From Agrobacterium vitis (GTDB lineage: Bacteria; Pseudomonadota; Alphaproteobacteria; Rhizobiales; Rhizobiaceae): 64,000 bases of DNA. The stretch is taken from positions 682,001 through 746,000 of the forward strand of contig NZ_CP146242.1 of assembly GCF_037039395.1 (NCBI RefSeq), given 5' to 3'. The position numbers were made by a program, and so were the translations under genes. The notes under the pieces were generated by a model. That model was not told the origin of the DNA. It searched no databases and saw nothing but the letters and a program-made list of their open reading frames with translations. Each line of letters starts with the position of its first letter. The first letter of the stretch is position 1. Below are positions 26,968 to 36,126 of this stretch, one piece after another.

Positions 26968-28257
26968 CTATCGCCGCACCAGCCGCCTTACCCCGCCGCT
27001 AATCAACAGCGCGGTATCGACAACGGCGGGCAAGGCTTCGCGTTTGCCGCTGACGGCGAGGTAGCGGGGTTGCCAGTCGGGGTCGAACTTGGCCTTGAAG
27101 GCGTGGACACCCTTGAAATTATAGAGCCGCTCGCCGTTTTCATAGACCAGACGGCCAAGGCGGTGCCAGAGCGGGGCGGTGGGCCGTGCCGACAGGCCGG
27201 ATAGCGGCGCCATGCCCATGTCGAGCTGGCGATAACCTTCCGCTTTCAGATGCAGCATGATCTTCACGAACAGCAGGTCCATCATGCCGCGATGCGTGCC
27301 GGGCAGATGCCGCATCAGGTCGATGAAGGCATCCTGTTTTGTCTCGGTGGTCAGAATATTGGCAAAGGCGACAATCCGGCCTTCAAGGCGAATGACAGCA
27401 ACCGGATGAGCGCAGAGATAGCAGCGCTGAAACGTGCCAAGCGAAAAGCCCTTTTCTCCAGCCTTGTGATGGGCCAGCCAGACATCCGACACGTAAGCCA
27501 GTTCATCCAGTAACCCCGACACCTCGGCTGGCGGCACGATGGAAAATTCCAACCCGTCGCGTTCGGCGCGGTTGATCGAGCGGCGCAGTTTCAGCCAGTC
27601 GCCGCCTTTCAGGTCGAAGCGGTGCAGATCGACAATCGCCTGATCGCCCAGCTTGAACAGCCGCAGGCCCGCATCCGCCGCGACAGGCAGAAAGTCCGGG
27701 GAGACCTGGTAGAAGGCGACGCGGCAGCCGCAAGCCTTTGCCTCCTTCAGCAATTTCGTCACCAGCTGCGGCCAGGCTGCCCGTGGTCCGACCGGGTCGA
27801 ACAGCACGACGAACCGACGGCCGCGGCGCGCATACATCAGGAAAGCGTCACCCGCATTGGAAAACAGCACCTGCTTATCGCCGAGCGCCACCAGGCCTGC
27901 CGCCGCCCGGGAATTTTCCCGCACGATGCGCCCAGCCAATTGGGTGTGAACAGGCGATGCGCCCGCCCGGACTGGCCGGATCTGCTGCTGGACGACACGG
28001 CCCGCCGCAATGGCACCCAGCAATGACAGCGTCGCCAGACTGGCGCCGCCAATATCCTGATGCAATTTGTAGACGAGACCAAGCGCCGCCAAGGGGTCCA
28101 GCAGGAATTCAATCGACAACAGCGATAAAGCCGCAAGGCCAAGCGCCAACACCAGGCGCAAGAGCTTGCCGGCTGCGTGCCAGCCAAGCCCTATCCCCGC
28201 GGCCAGAACAAATCGGTCGGGTTTGCTTGAAGCGCCGGTTTCCAATGCATTCACCAT
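26968..28257 (-). CDS. Short MprF/LpiA-like phosphatidylglycerol aminoacyl-transferase domain protein
   Basis: This 429-residue protein corresponds to the C-terminal DUF2156 synthase half of MprF/LpiA. That half uses charged tRNA to attach Lys or Ala to phosphatidylglycerol. Landmarks are GDAFLMYARRGRRFVVLFDPVG, WLKLRRSINRAERDGLEF, FSLGTFQRCY, LMRHLPGTHRGMMDLLFV, LDMGMAPLSGL and LYNFKGVHAFKAKFDP near the end. Only about two hydrophobic helices (about residues 30-90) precede it, whereas full MprF has a long flippase region and about 850 residues. No acvB-type lipase is next to it, unlike in the lpiA-atvA pair. It may hydrolyse or transfer aminoacyl groups without flipping (inference). Confidence 0.75.
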   Translation of the reverse strand: MVNALETGASSKPDRFVLAAGIGLGWHAAGKLLRLVLALGLAALSLLSIEFLLDPLAALGLVYKLHQDIGGASLATLSLLGAIAAGRVVQQQIRPVRAGASPVHTQLAGRIVRENSRAAAGLVALGDKQVLFSNAGDAFLMYARRGRRFVVLFDPVGPRAAWPQLVTKLLKEAKACGCRVAFYQVSPDFLPVAADAGLRLFKLGDQAIVDLHRFDLKGGDWLKLRRSINRAERDGLEFSIVPPAEVSGLLDELAYVSDVWLAHHKAGEKGFSLGTFQRCYLCAHPVAVIRLEGRIVAFANILTTETKQDAFIDLMRHLPGTHRGMMDLLFVKIMLHLKAEGYRQLDMGMAPLSGLSARPTAPLWHRLGRLVYENGERLYNFKGVHAFKAKFDPDWQPRYLAVSGKREALPAVVDTALLISGGVRRLVRR

Positions 28258-28541
28258 CAGCCCCGACGTCCTTGGCCCGAGAAATATTAGCGATTGTTCA
28301 CTCCGCCATGCTTATGGCAGCGCCCGGTAAACATGTCGTGAAGCGGATACATGAACAATCGGTAAAATACCAGACCCGTGCAGGCGCAAAGGCCATTGCC
28401 GCCCTTATGGGTCCAGCGTAGATTTTGAGCAATCGTCCCCGATATTGGTCCCAAATCTTTAAATCCCAACCTCCAAACCCCTTGGGATTTCATCGATTCC
28501 GATTTAAGGAGTGATGCAATAGCCACCTGGGAGTTGCCTTC

Positions 28542-29888
28542 ATGCCGCGTTCCACGCCCTCGAAAATGCTGCGGCGCTCACGCGCGCTCAGCGGTTCCTG
28601 GCGCATGTGGAAAATGCGGCTGGTCTTCTGGGCCGGTGCTGGTGCCATCGGTGTGGTCAGTGTCGGCTTTGCCTGGTTGGCGGACCGCGCCCAAGGGCTG
28701 TTTCACACGATCACCCATGCCACGCAATGGACCTTTCTCCTTCCGCTTCTGCTGACACCGGCAGGCTTTGCGCTTTGCGCGCTTCTGGCGGGCAAGGTTT
28801 TCCCGGCCTCGCAAGGCTCCGGCATCCCCCAGGCGATTGCCGCCCGTCATATCGATGATCCGGCTGGGCGCAGCCGGTTGCTGTCGATGCGGATCGCTAT
28901 CGGCAAAGTGCTTTTGACCGCAATCGGTCTGCTCTGCGGCGGATCGATCGGCCGTGAAGGACCGACCGTGCAGGTCGGGGCCTCCATCATGCTGTTTTGC
29001 GCCCGCATTGGCGGAATGGCGCGGGCAGACGGGCTGATCCTGGCCGGATCGGCGGCGGGCATTGCCGCCGCCTTCAACACGCCCCTGGCCGGGATAGTCT
29101 TTGCCATCGAGGAAATGAGCAAGACCTATCACTCCCGCGTCAACAGTCTGGTTCTGATCGCTGTGATCGTTTCCGGCCTTGCAGCCCTCGGTCTCGTTGG
29201 CAGCTATACCTATTTCGGCACCGCCAATCCCACTGTCTCCGGCTTGCGCGACTGGATGCTGGTCGGCCTGTGCGGCATTGGTGGCGGCGCCTTCGGCGCG
29301 CTGTTCAGTGCGGGGGCGCTGACCCTTATGCGCCGGATACGCCGCTGGACCCAGCTGTCGGCAATGCCATTGCGGCGTGCCGTTCTGCTCGCCGCCGTTT
29401 GCGGACTGGGTGTGGCGCTGATCGGCATCCTGACCGGAGGCGCCACCTACGGCACCGGCTATGAACAGGCGCGCGGCGCAGTGGAAGGCCAGGCCCTGCC
29501 GCTGCTGTTTTTCGCGCAAAAGCTGGCGGCCTCGTTCCTGACGATGATTTCCGGCATTCCGGGCGGGATTTTCGCACCCTCCCTGTCGGTGGGAGCCGGG
29601 CTCGGCAGCACCGCCGCCAGCCTGACTGGCTCCAGCATTGCGCTTGGCGCCATTCTTGGCATGGCCGGCTATTTCGCCGGTGTCGTGCAGGCGCCAATGA
29701 CAGCTTTCGTGATCATTATGGAAATGACCGCCAGCCACGACAGCGCCATCGCCATCATGGCCGCAGCCATGCTGGGCTATGCAACGTCGCGGCTTCTGTC
29801 ACGCGAGCCACTCTATCACGGCCTGTCGCGCCCATTCCTCGCCGAAGCCATCCGCGCCAGCCGGGCGGCAGAACGCAGTCAGAGCTGA
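28542..29888 (+). CDS. CLC-type chloride channel/transporter
   Basis: A 448-residue CLC protein with the three ion-pathway motifs: GSGIPQA, GREGPTVQVG (with the external gating Glu) and GGIFAPSLSVGAGLG. About ten to twelve membrane helices fill the chain. The basic N-terminus (MPRSTPSKMLRRSR) is cytosolic. The motifs are those of chloride-selective CLCs, in contrast to the CLC-F homologue at 31539. It converges on the flagellin gene with only 3 nt between stops. Transport as channel or 2Cl-/H+ antiporter cannot be decided by eye. Confidence 0.88.
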   Translation: MPRSTPSKMLRRSRALSGSWRMWKMRLVFWAGAGAIGVVSVGFAWLADRAQGLFHTITHATQWTFLLPLLLTPAGFALCALLAGKVFPASQGSGIPQAIAARHIDDPAGRSRLLSMRIAIGKVLLTAIGLLCGGSIGREGPTVQVGASIMLFCARIGGMARADGLILAGSAAGIAAAFNTPLAGIVFAIEEMSKTYHSRVNSLVLIAVIVSGLAALGLVGSYTYFGTANPTVSGLRDWMLVGLCGIGGGAFGALFSAGALTLMRRIRRWTQLSAMPLRRAVLLAAVCGLGVALIGILTGGATYGTGYEQARGAVEGQALPLLFFAQKLAASFLTMISGIPGGIFAPSLSVGAGLGSTAASLTGSSIALGAILGMAGYFAGVVQAPMTAFVIIMEMTASHDSAIAIMAAAMLGYATSRLLSREPLYHGLSRPFLAEAIRASRAAERSQS

Positions 29889-29891
29889 CGC

Positions 29892-30857
29892 TTACAAGAG
29901 CTGCGATAGCGATTGCACGCTGGTATTGACGATCGACAGGGATTTGACGCCGAGCTGTTCTCTTGCCTGGAGGGCTTTCAACCGGCTCGATTCCAGGTTC
30001 ATATCGGTATCGACCATGTTGCCGACGCCCTTACTGATTGAGCCTTGCAGGTCCTTGGAAAATTCATACTGCATGTCCACCCGATTGCTCATCGCGCCGA
30101 GCGTGCTCGCCACGCCATTCATCCGTTCGGCCATGGCATCGACGACCTTGATCATGTCATCGATATCGGCATTGGTGGTGCTGTCTTCCAACCTGATCTC
30201 GTCATGGGTCGTCGACGCCTTGGTGCCGTTGAACATCACCCAGGTCTTGGCGGTGCCAAGCTCGGTCGCAAAACCGGATCCCGTGAGGATGCCCCCTTCC
30301 CCATCGACATCGTCGATCAGGTAATTGACCTTGGAGGTGCCCGGCTCGCCGCCGACATTGTAATCGATCGTATTGATGCTGATCCGGCCAGCGCCATCGC
30401 GCACAAAGGAGCCGACGAGGTTGCGATTGTCATTGTCGCTGGCGGCATCGCGCAACAGCCAGTTTTCCTTGGAAAAGGAGGAGGATTCAGCAATGGAGCG
30501 GAACTGATCACGGATCTCGTCCAGTTCCGTATTGATCTTGTCGCGTGAGGTGCCGCCTTCACGCGCCAGCACCAGACGTGCCTTCACATCCATCATCAGG
30601 TCTGTCGATGTGCTCATCCCGCTTTGCGCCGTGTCCAGCACGCCAGCGGCCATGGACAAGGCATCCTGCACCGAAGACAAGGAGCGATTGTCGGAGCGCA
30701 TCGTCGTGGCAATCGACCAATAGGCGGCATCGTCAGCCGCAGTGGCGACCCGATAGCCGGTCGTGACCCGCGCCTGGCTGTCGTCGCGGCTGGACACTGT
30801 ATGGCGCAGGCTTTGAAGCGCGGTATAGGCCGCAACATTGGTGTTTTTACTCGTCAT
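29892..30857 (-). CDS. Flagellin, rhizobial type
   Basis: This 321-residue flagellin has conserved terminal helices: N-terminal ARVTTGYRVATAADDAAYWS and ATTMRSDNRSLSSVQDAL, and C-terminal NLESSRLKALQAREQLGVKS and SIVNTSVQSLSQLL. The variable middle holds FSKENWLLRDA, as in rhizobial flagellins. The start at 30857 removes an unlikely Cys-rich extension. It is away from any flagellar gene in the window and sits between two CLC genes, so it is probably an extra minor flagellin. Its N-terminus (TSKNTNVAAYTALQSLRHTV) is more diverged than in the main Fla proteins. Confidence 0.9.
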   Translation of the reverse strand: MTSKNTNVAAYTALQSLRHTVSSRDDSQARVTTGYRVATAADDAAYWSIATTMRSDNRSLSSVQDALSMAAGVLDTAQSGMSTSTDLMMDVKARLVLAREGGTSRDKINTELDEIRDQFRSIAESSSFSKENWLLRDAASDNDNRNLVGSFVRDGAGRISINTIDYNVGGEPGTSKVNYLIDDVDGEGGILTGSGFATELGTAKTWVMFNGTKASTTHDEIRLEDSTTNADIDDMIKVVDAMAERMNGVASTLGAMSNRVDMQYEFSKDLQGSISKGVGNMVDTDMNLESSRLKALQAREQLGVKSLSIVNTSVQSLSQLL

Positions 30858-31388
30858 ACGCTCACTCACATACTCAATACAAAACAGGCTCAGTACAAAC
30901 AGGCAAAACACAAGCCGTCCGCAATACTGGTCGGCTCGCAATACTGGACAGCATGTCACGTGCTGTCGCGAGGGCTGGAACCATCCAGTCACCTGATGAC
31001 AACAGGAACCCGTTCGTGGATGCGCAGACAACCACGTTCAACGGCTCCAAACTTCGAATTTCCCCAACCAGACGCCTCCGCCAGACGTCACCAAAAGACC
31101 GAATTTTCCAAAAGCGGAATGGGTGATTTATAGGGCCGTTAAGGTTAAGTCCCACCCAAGGAAGATGGTGAACGGAAGATAAAGAACGCGTGCTTGCAAT
31201 TAACTTTCTGGATGGTGCCCTTCGTTGCAGACACCGCAGCGCGCGTTGCGACGATAGCATTGCGCAGAAAACCGGGCGCCCGCATTTCAGTACGGCGCCC
31301 TCTTAAGAGGCGATCAACGATGAAAAAAATGTGTCCTCCTTTCTGCACCATTGACTTTCATGGGTGTCAATCGATATTCGATTGTAAC
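30858..31388. other. Flagellin / fluoride-exporter divergent intergenic region
   Basis: No convincing coding frame lies here; the longest frames are antisense extensions of the flagellin gene or lack a ribosome site. It must hold the minus-strand flagellin promoter and the plus-strand promoter of the fluoride riboswitch transcript. I could not identify either with confidence. Confidence 0.4.
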
Positions 31389-31451
31389 GGCAATGGATTC
31401 TGCCGGGCACGACGCCGAACCGCTTCCTTGATGAAGCCGATGACTCCTACT
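31389..31451 (+). ncRNA. Fluoride riboswitch (crcB motif)
   Basis: GGCAATGGATTCTGCC matches the first stem-loop of the crcB RNA (the Thermotoga petrophila RNA has GGCGATGGTGTTCGCC). AACCGCTTC-cttgat-GAAGC gives the second stem. CGATGACTCCTACT is the highly conserved 3' end. A 12-nt GC-rich insert separates the two halves. The conserved 3' strand ACTCCT is complementary to the AGGAGT ribosome site at 31468-31473, so fluoride binding should free that site. It lies directly before a CLC-F gene, one of the two classic targets of this riboswitch. Confidence 0.88.
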
Positions 31452-31479
31452 CAACACGCCAAGGCGAAGGAGTAGAGTC

Positions 31480-31542
31480 ATGTCAAAAATTTCCAGGCTG
31501 TTTTTTCCAATTGAATGTGCTGTTTCGGGAGCGTCACAATGA
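31480..31542 (+). CDS. 20-codon leader ORF translationally coupled to clcF
   Basis: ATG at 31480 follows a strong AAGGAG ribosome site and encodes [20 protein letters not shown]. Its TGA overlaps the ATG of the CLC-F gene (CAATGAGG). The ribosome site lies inside the riboswitch expression platform, since TGACTCCTACT at 31441 can pair with GAGTAGAGTCA at 31470. Riboswitch control would act on this leader, and CLC-F would follow by reinitiation. The CLC-F ATG has its own weak GGGAGCG site, so independent initiation is possible. Confidence 0.55.
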   Translation: MSKISRLFFPIECAVSGASQ

Positions 31543-32915
31543 GGACGGTCCCCGCGTTTATTGGTCTTCGTTTGCAACAGATCCGCAGCCTGGCGAAATG
31601 GATCGCCGTCACGGTGCCGATGGCCGTCATGGTGGGCTCGCTTGTCGCCCTGTTTCTCTGGAGCCTGGATGAAGCAACGCGGCTACGGTTTGCCTATCCC
31701 GATTTGATCTATGCCATGCCGATTGCCGGGTTTGCCATGGTCTGGGCCTATCAGCGCTTTGGCAAATCGGCAGAAGGCGGCAACAACCTGATTGTCGAGC
31801 AGATCCACGAGCCGGGCGGCGGCGTGCCGTTGCGCATGGCGCCGTTCATTCTGGTCAGCACGGTGCTGACCCATCTGGTCGGCGGTTCTGCCGGCCGGGA
31901 AGGCACGGCGGTGCAGCTCGGCGGCAGCCTTGCCAGCGCCTTTGCAAAGCTCTTCCGGCTGGCGCCCGGCGATGTCCGCATCCTGCTGATGGCCGGAATT
32001 GCCGCGGGCTTCGGCGCCGTGTTCGGCACGCCGATTGCCGGCGCGGTGTTTGCCCTGGAAGTGCTGACCATTGGCCGAATGCAATATGAGGCCCTGCTCC
32101 CGGCTCTGCTGGCCGCCGTGGTGGCCGACTGGACCTGCCAGGCTTGGGGGGCCAGCCATACGCATTACGTTATCGCCTATCTCAAGAACATGCCGGATAG
32201 CGGTGGGTTTCACCTCGATGCGCTGATCATGCTCAAGGTGGTGTTTGCCGGAGCGGTGTTTGGGCTGGCGGCACATGGTTTTGCCGAGATTTCCCATCTG
32301 GCAGGTGCTGCTTACAAAGCCTTGCTTCCCTCCGCACCGCTGCGCCCGGTGCTGGCCAGCGCCATTCTGCTAGCCCTTGTCTGGCTGCTTGGCACTCGCG
32401 ATTATCTGGGGCTGGGCGTTTGGTCGCCCAATCCAGGCGATGTCACCATTCTCAGTTTTTTCCGCCCGGATCATGTGGATGCCTGGAGCTGGGCCTGGAA
32501 GGCGCTGTTTACCGTCGTCACCCTCAGCGCCGGTTTCAAGGGCGGTGAAGTCACGCCGCTGTTCTTCATCGGGGCGGGCCTGGGCAATGCGCTGGCCGGG
32601 CTGACCGGTGCCCCGACCGACCTGTTTGCCGGTCTCGGCTTCGTCGCCGTGTTTGCCGGGGCCACCAATACGCCGCTTGCCTGCATGATCATGGGTCTGG
32701 AGCTGTTCGGTGCCACCCATGCCGTCTATCTCGCTGTCGCCTGCTTCACCGCCTATCTCACCAGCGGCCATTCCAGCATCTACCTTTCGCAGCGAATCGG
32801 CGTGCCAAAACATGCCGCCGGTCAAATCCCCGTCGGCATCGCGGTGCGCCATCTGCGCCTAACGCGATCGGCGCCTAGCCAGGAAGACAACAACAAAAGC
32901 CGCAACGATAGCTGA
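31539..32915 (+). CDS. CLC-F type fluoride/proton antiporter
   Basis: This 458-residue CLC-family membrane protein expels fluoride. It has features of the CLC-F branch. The usual GSGIP loop is replaced by [10 protein letters not shown]. The gating motif is [10 protein letters not shown] rather than GREGP. The third motif is [16 protein letters not shown]. The fluoride riboswitch directly upstream supports fluoride as substrate. The start at 31539 is chosen because its ATG overlaps the leader stop. The C-terminal 25 residues are polar and cytosolic. No crcB/fluC gene is in the window, so this may be one of several fluoride defences. Confidence 0.88.
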   Translation: MRTVPAFIGLRLQQIRSLAKWIAVTVPMAVMVGSLVALFLWSLDEATRLRFAYPDLIYAMPIAGFAMVWAYQRFGKSAEGGNNLIVEQIHEPGGGVPLRMAPFILVSTVLTHLVGGSAGREGTAVQLGGSLASAFAKLFRLAPGDVRILLMAGIAAGFGAVFGTPIAGAVFALEVLTIGRMQYEALLPALLAAVVADWTCQAWGASHTHYVIAYLKNMPDSGGFHLDALIMLKVVFAGAVFGLAAHGFAEISHLAGAAYKALLPSAPLRPVLASAILLALVWLLGTRDYLGLGVWSPNPGDVTILSFFRPDHVDAWSWAWKALFTVVTLSAGFKGGEVTPLFFIGAGLGNALAGLTGAPTDLFAGLGFVAVFAGATNTPLACMIMGLELFGATHAVYLAVACFTAYLTSGHSSIYLSQRIGVPKHAAGQIPVGIAVRHLRLTRSAPSQEDNNKSRNDS

Positions 32916-33023
32916 AGCTGCTATGGTTCCTATGTCATTGTGTCAGTCGGGCTCAGAGGAAGGCCGGAGCAGCCAACCCCTGGATCAGGCATTTTGCGAT
33001 GACCACCAACCAGGAGGGCCAAA

Positions 33024-33413
33024 ATGCCGGTAAAACAGCTTGTAGACCAGTACCGCGCCTATATCGATTGCCTCAACCGCCAGGCGTGGGACGAATTGGG
33101 CCTTTTCGTCGATGCCGAGGTTCGCCACAACGAATGCTTACTCAAGCTTCACGGCTACCGCGAAATGTTGGTTCAAGACTTTATCGATATACCGGACCTG
33201 CGGTTCGACATTCAACGGATCGTCTGCGAACCACCGCAGATTGCCGCGCGCCTCTGCTTTGATTGCTCTCCCAAAGGCCTGTTTCTGGGAGTGCCCGTTC
33301 ATGGGCGCCGGGTGGCTTTTACCGAAAACGTCCTCTATGAATTCAATGGATCGAAAATCGCCAATGTCTGGTCGGTCATAGACAAGGTCGCCATTGAGGC
33401 TCAACTTCGATAG
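33024..33413 (+). CDS. SnoaL-like / ester cyclase family protein
   Basis: A 129-residue cone-fold (NTF2-like) protein. It has the typical opening LVDQYRAYIDCLNRQAWDEL, a central YREMLVQDFIDIPDLRFD and a C-terminal strand with GSKIANVWSVIDK. SnoaL-like proteins act as isomerases, cyclases or small-molecule-binding proteins. Substrate is unknown. It has a clear GGAGGG ribosome site and stands alone between the fluoride exporter and an oppositely oriented hydrolase-like gene. Confidence 0.75.
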   Translation: MPVKQLVDQYRAYIDCLNRQAWDELGLFVDAEVRHNECLLKLHGYREMLVQDFIDIPDLRFDIQRIVCEPPQIAARLCFDCSPKGLFLGVPVHGRRVAFTENVLYEFNGSKIANVWSVIDKVAIEAQLR

Positions 33414-33449
33414 CATCTGGCAAGCCTTGACGAGGGATAGCGTATAATC

Positions 33450-34307
33450 CTACTCGTCCGGCACGTCCGACGGCTGAATGGCGTGTACCAGTCTTTTAAC
33501 GATCTCTCGTTTGACGCGGGCCCTCTTGGCTCCCGCCTCCGCAAGCTCTTTCAAGAACTCAGAAAACAACCGCGCTCTTTGAAAGACAATCGAATGGTTG
33601 GATGAGGCCGCCAAAAATGTGTCGATCGATGGCACATGCGCGATCTTGGCCATATGCAAATGGTCCATCCAGAAATGATTATGATAGGGATTGGTAAATT
33701 CCGAGGCCGAAAAAATTGCCGCGGCCATGCCGGTCCGACTGGACGTTCTATACATATCTTCGATATCAAACAGATAATCCGGCGTGTGCTGCACAGCCAG
33801 CGAGGGTGATATGTTCAGCCGGCGCTTCAACTCCGCGTCGGGAAAGGTTTGCGGCGAACAGGCAAGCACGTCGTAATGGGGACACATGGCACCAAGCGCC
33901 AACGCCGCGTAACCGCCGGAAGACTGGCCGAACACCAGACAGGGCCGGCGACCAATGTAATAGTTTCCGATATGCCCCTGCAGAAAGGCCGCGATACCGT
34001 CGATATCAGGAAGTAAATTCGATCCGCCATACCACCAGCTGACCGTATCCTGAAAATAGAAAACCCTTGATCCAAGGCCTCGGGCCACCGACAGCATCGA
34101 AAACCGCTCAAGATTTCCGCCGAAGATCACCAGATCGGTCTTGCTCGATCCATCTCCCTCGAAAACCACGCAGCCCAGCTGTTCGGAAAGCGCATTCAGC
34201 TCGGAAATCAGATGTCGCAACTCATCCAGCGTCAGGGAAGATAACGATGTCGGGGAATATTTGAAGGATATGCCATGTCTGACGATATCCTGAAAATCTA
34301 CATTCAC
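33450..34307 (-). CDS. Alpha/beta-hydrolase-like protein of unknown role
   Basis: This 285-residue protein has a nucleophile-elbow sequence FGQSSGGYAALALG (GxSxGG) at about residue 127 and a preceding strand RPCLV. Both fit an alpha/beta hydrolase with a catalytic Ser. A possible His is in the NPYHNHFWMDHLH segment at about residue 212. I do not recognise a family with known substrate; similar architectures occur in polysaccharide-associated acyl hydrolases and accessory secretion proteins. No signal peptide is present. It appears to be a single-gene unit. Confidence 0.6.
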   Translation of the reverse strand: MNVDFQDIVRHGISFKYSPTSLSSLTLDELRHLISELNALSEQLGCVVFEGDGSSKTDLVIFGGNLERFSMLSVARGLGSRVFYFQDTVSWWYGGSNLLPDIDGIAAFLQGHIGNYYIGRRPCLVFGQSSGGYAALALGAMCPHYDVLACSPQTFPDAELKRRLNISPSLAVQHTPDYLFDIEDMYRTSSRTGMAAAIFSASEFTNPYHNHFWMDHLHMAKIAHVPSIDTFLAASSNHSIVFQRARLFSEFLKELAEAGAKRARVKREIVKRLVHAIQPSDVPDE

Positions 34308-34538
34308 GGCCCGGAACCTTCAAAGCATGCTTTTCGGCGGCATAGGTAATCGATCTGGTTTGCATTGGCAAACCATGAAACAGCGATCTCTCATTGAATT
34401 TACCAGAAAGCGGCGATGGCCTGGATGCGACGCCTGGGCGCAGTTGGAACTGAAATCAGTCAGAATCGTTGAGAGAACTGGAGCAAGCGATCGCAGATTG
34501 CATTTCTATTGGTTGCTCATAATTGAAGGAGTAGAAAA

Positions 34539-34625
34539 ATGCTGAAATTCATTGGTGGTACGATCGGGGCCATTTTTCTGATCGGTCTGATCGTCGTCGT
34601 CTTGCTGCTCAAGCTTATATTTTGA
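34539..34625 (+). CDS. 28-residue hydrophobic small membrane protein
   Basis: ATG at 34539 has a strong GAAGGAG ribosome site 8-14 nt upstream. It encodes MLKFIGGTIGAIFLIGLIVV followed by VLLLKLIF, a single membrane helix. Directly after the stop, GGGAGCG (34626-34632) pairs with CGCTCCC about 24 nt later to make a hairpin. Size, start signal and composition fit a genuine small membrane protein. Function unknown. Confidence 0.55.
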   Translation: MLKFIGGTIGAIFLIGLIVVVLLLKLIF

Positions 34626-34755
34626 GGGAGCGGGCTTTCAAAAACCCGTTTCAGGCGCTCCCCCAGAAACGCAAGCCCGTTTGCGAAAACAATCCGCTCT
34701 CGTCTTCGACCAATAACCAACTGATGTTGATTTCAAAGATGTGGAATCGAAAGAG

Positions 34756-34829
34756 TGGCTGGGGCGCCTGGATTCGAACCAGGGATGGCGGTACCAAAAA
34801 CCACTGCCTTACCGCTTGGCTACGCCCCA
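34756..34829 (-). tRNA. tRNA-Gln (anticodon UUG)
   Basis: On the minus strand a complete cloverleaf can be drawn. The acceptor is TGGGGCG/CGCCCCA, with discriminator G and encoded CCA. The D-arm is AGCCAAGCGGTAAGGC, the anticodon arm carries loop TTTTGGT (anticodon TTG), and the T-arm is CCTGGTTCGAATCCAGG. The length is 74 nt. Confidence 0.95.
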
Positions 34830-35033
34830 TCACAATGCGCGCGGATCAATGATGCCGCGCGTTTGGCATGCCGGTCATTAGCAAAAGCGCGCACCGGCTG
34901 CAATCGCTGATTTGATATTTTCCGTGGAAAGCGTCGAGGACCATCGCCATTCAAAGGTTAAGAAATTACGGAACGATCCCCGCCCCCATCTGTTGTGATG
35001 ACGAACCACCACGAAACAGAAAAGGACTTAGAG

Positions 35034-35594
35034 ATGACAAAGATCAATGAAGCAAAGATCCTTATTCTTGCCACTGATGGCTATGAACGTTCGGAATTGC
35101 GGGTTCCGCTGGATCAGTTGAAAGCCAAGGGCGCGACGGTGACCATTGCCTCCTTGAAAAAGCAGCCGATCAAAAGCTGGGACGACAAGAATTGGGGTGA
35201 CACGGTCGATGTCGACCTCACCGTCGAGGAAGCCTCTGCCAATAATTATGATGCGCTGGTCATTCCCGGTGGCCAGATCAACCCCGATATCCTGCGGGCC
35301 GATGCCAAGGCCGTGCAGTTGGTGCGCGATTTCGTCGCTTCCGGCAAGGTTGTCGCCGCCGTCTGCCACGGGCCTTGGCTGCTGGTCGAGGCTGATGCGT
35401 TGCGCGGTCGTCAGGCAACCTCCTATGCCTCGATCCGCACCGATGTGAAAAATGCCGGGGCCCGCTGGGTTGACCAGACGGTGGTTGCCGATCAGGGCAT
35501 CATCACCTCTCGAAATCCTGGCGATCTCGATGCGTTCGTCGCCAAAATCGTCGAGGAGGTCGAAGAAGGCCGTCATGAGCGGCGCGCCGCCTGA
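35034..35594 (+). CDS. DJ-1/PfpI family protein (type 1 glutamine amidotransferase-like)
   Basis: This 186-residue protein has the PfpI-family nucleophile elbow AAVCHGPWLL with Cys, and the conserved opening AKILILATDGYERSELRVPL, whose Glu pairs with the Cys. The YDALVIPGGQINPD loop is also present. Family members are deglycases, chaperones or peptidases acting under stress. The start at 35034 has GGACTTAGAG upstream and gives the usual family length; an in-frame ATG at 34995 is less likely. It is followed by unrelated single genes. Confidence 0.88.
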   Translation: MTKINEAKILILATDGYERSELRVPLDQLKAKGATVTIASLKKQPIKSWDDKNWGDTVDVDLTVEEASANNYDALVIPGGQINPDILRADAKAVQLVRDFVASGKVVAAVCHGPWLLVEADALRGRQATSYASIRTDVKNAGARWVDQTVVADQGIITSRNPGDLDAFVAKIVEEVEEGRHERRAA

Positions 35595-35760
35595 TCTCTT
35601 TCTTCGCTGCGATACCAAGAGCACCCCTTCCAGAGCCCTGCTTCTTTAGCGGCCCATGGAACGGGGTGCTTTCTTTTGGCGTATCGACAGCTTTACTCTG
35701 TCTGCGGCTTGCTTATCATAGGATTTTTTTTGAGACCCATTTGCCGGATAAGGATTTCAC

Positions 35761-36057
35761 ATGCCCGGATATTCCGCCCGCCCGCCTGCCATTTCCACAC
35801 TATTGATCGATGATGCCGTCGTGCGGGTGACGCGCTGGGATTTCGAGCCGGGTGCCGCCACCGGCCATCATGTCCATGGTCTTGGCTATGTCGTGGTGCC
35901 GATGACAGATTGCGACTTCCTGATCGAGGACACCGCAGGCGAACGGCGTGTTACCAGCCGGGCCGGCGAAGCTTATAGGCGCGAGGCGGGCGTGGAGCAC
36001 AATGTCATCAATGGCGGCACGCTACCGATGAGCTTTATTGAAATCGAATATAAATGA
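35761..36057 (+). CDS. Small cupin-domain protein
   Basis: A 98-residue single-domain cupin. Motif 1 is GAATGHHVHGLGYVVVPM, with His residues and a later Glu/Asp, and motif 2 is EAGVEHNVINGG with a metal-binding His. Such small cupins bind a metal and serve as sensors or enzymes; the substrate is unknown. It stands between a PfpI protein and an MBL-fold hydrolase, both on the plus strand. Confidence 0.8.
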   Translation: MPGYSARPPAISTLLIDDAVVRVTRWDFEPGAATGHHVHGLGYVVVPMTDCDFLIEDTAGERRVTSRAGEAYRREAGVEHNVINGGTLPMSFIEIEYK

Positions 36058-36126
36058 GCGGCCTGCCATGTCTGCTCTCTACCATTCCTGTTCCTGGCGC
36101 CGTTTGCCCTTGAGTTCTGATAGATC

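Noticed and set aside
31194..31475. 93-codon plus-strand frame over the fluoride riboswitch
   Set aside because: It crosses a conserved structured RNA, lacks a ribosome site and ends inside the expression platform.
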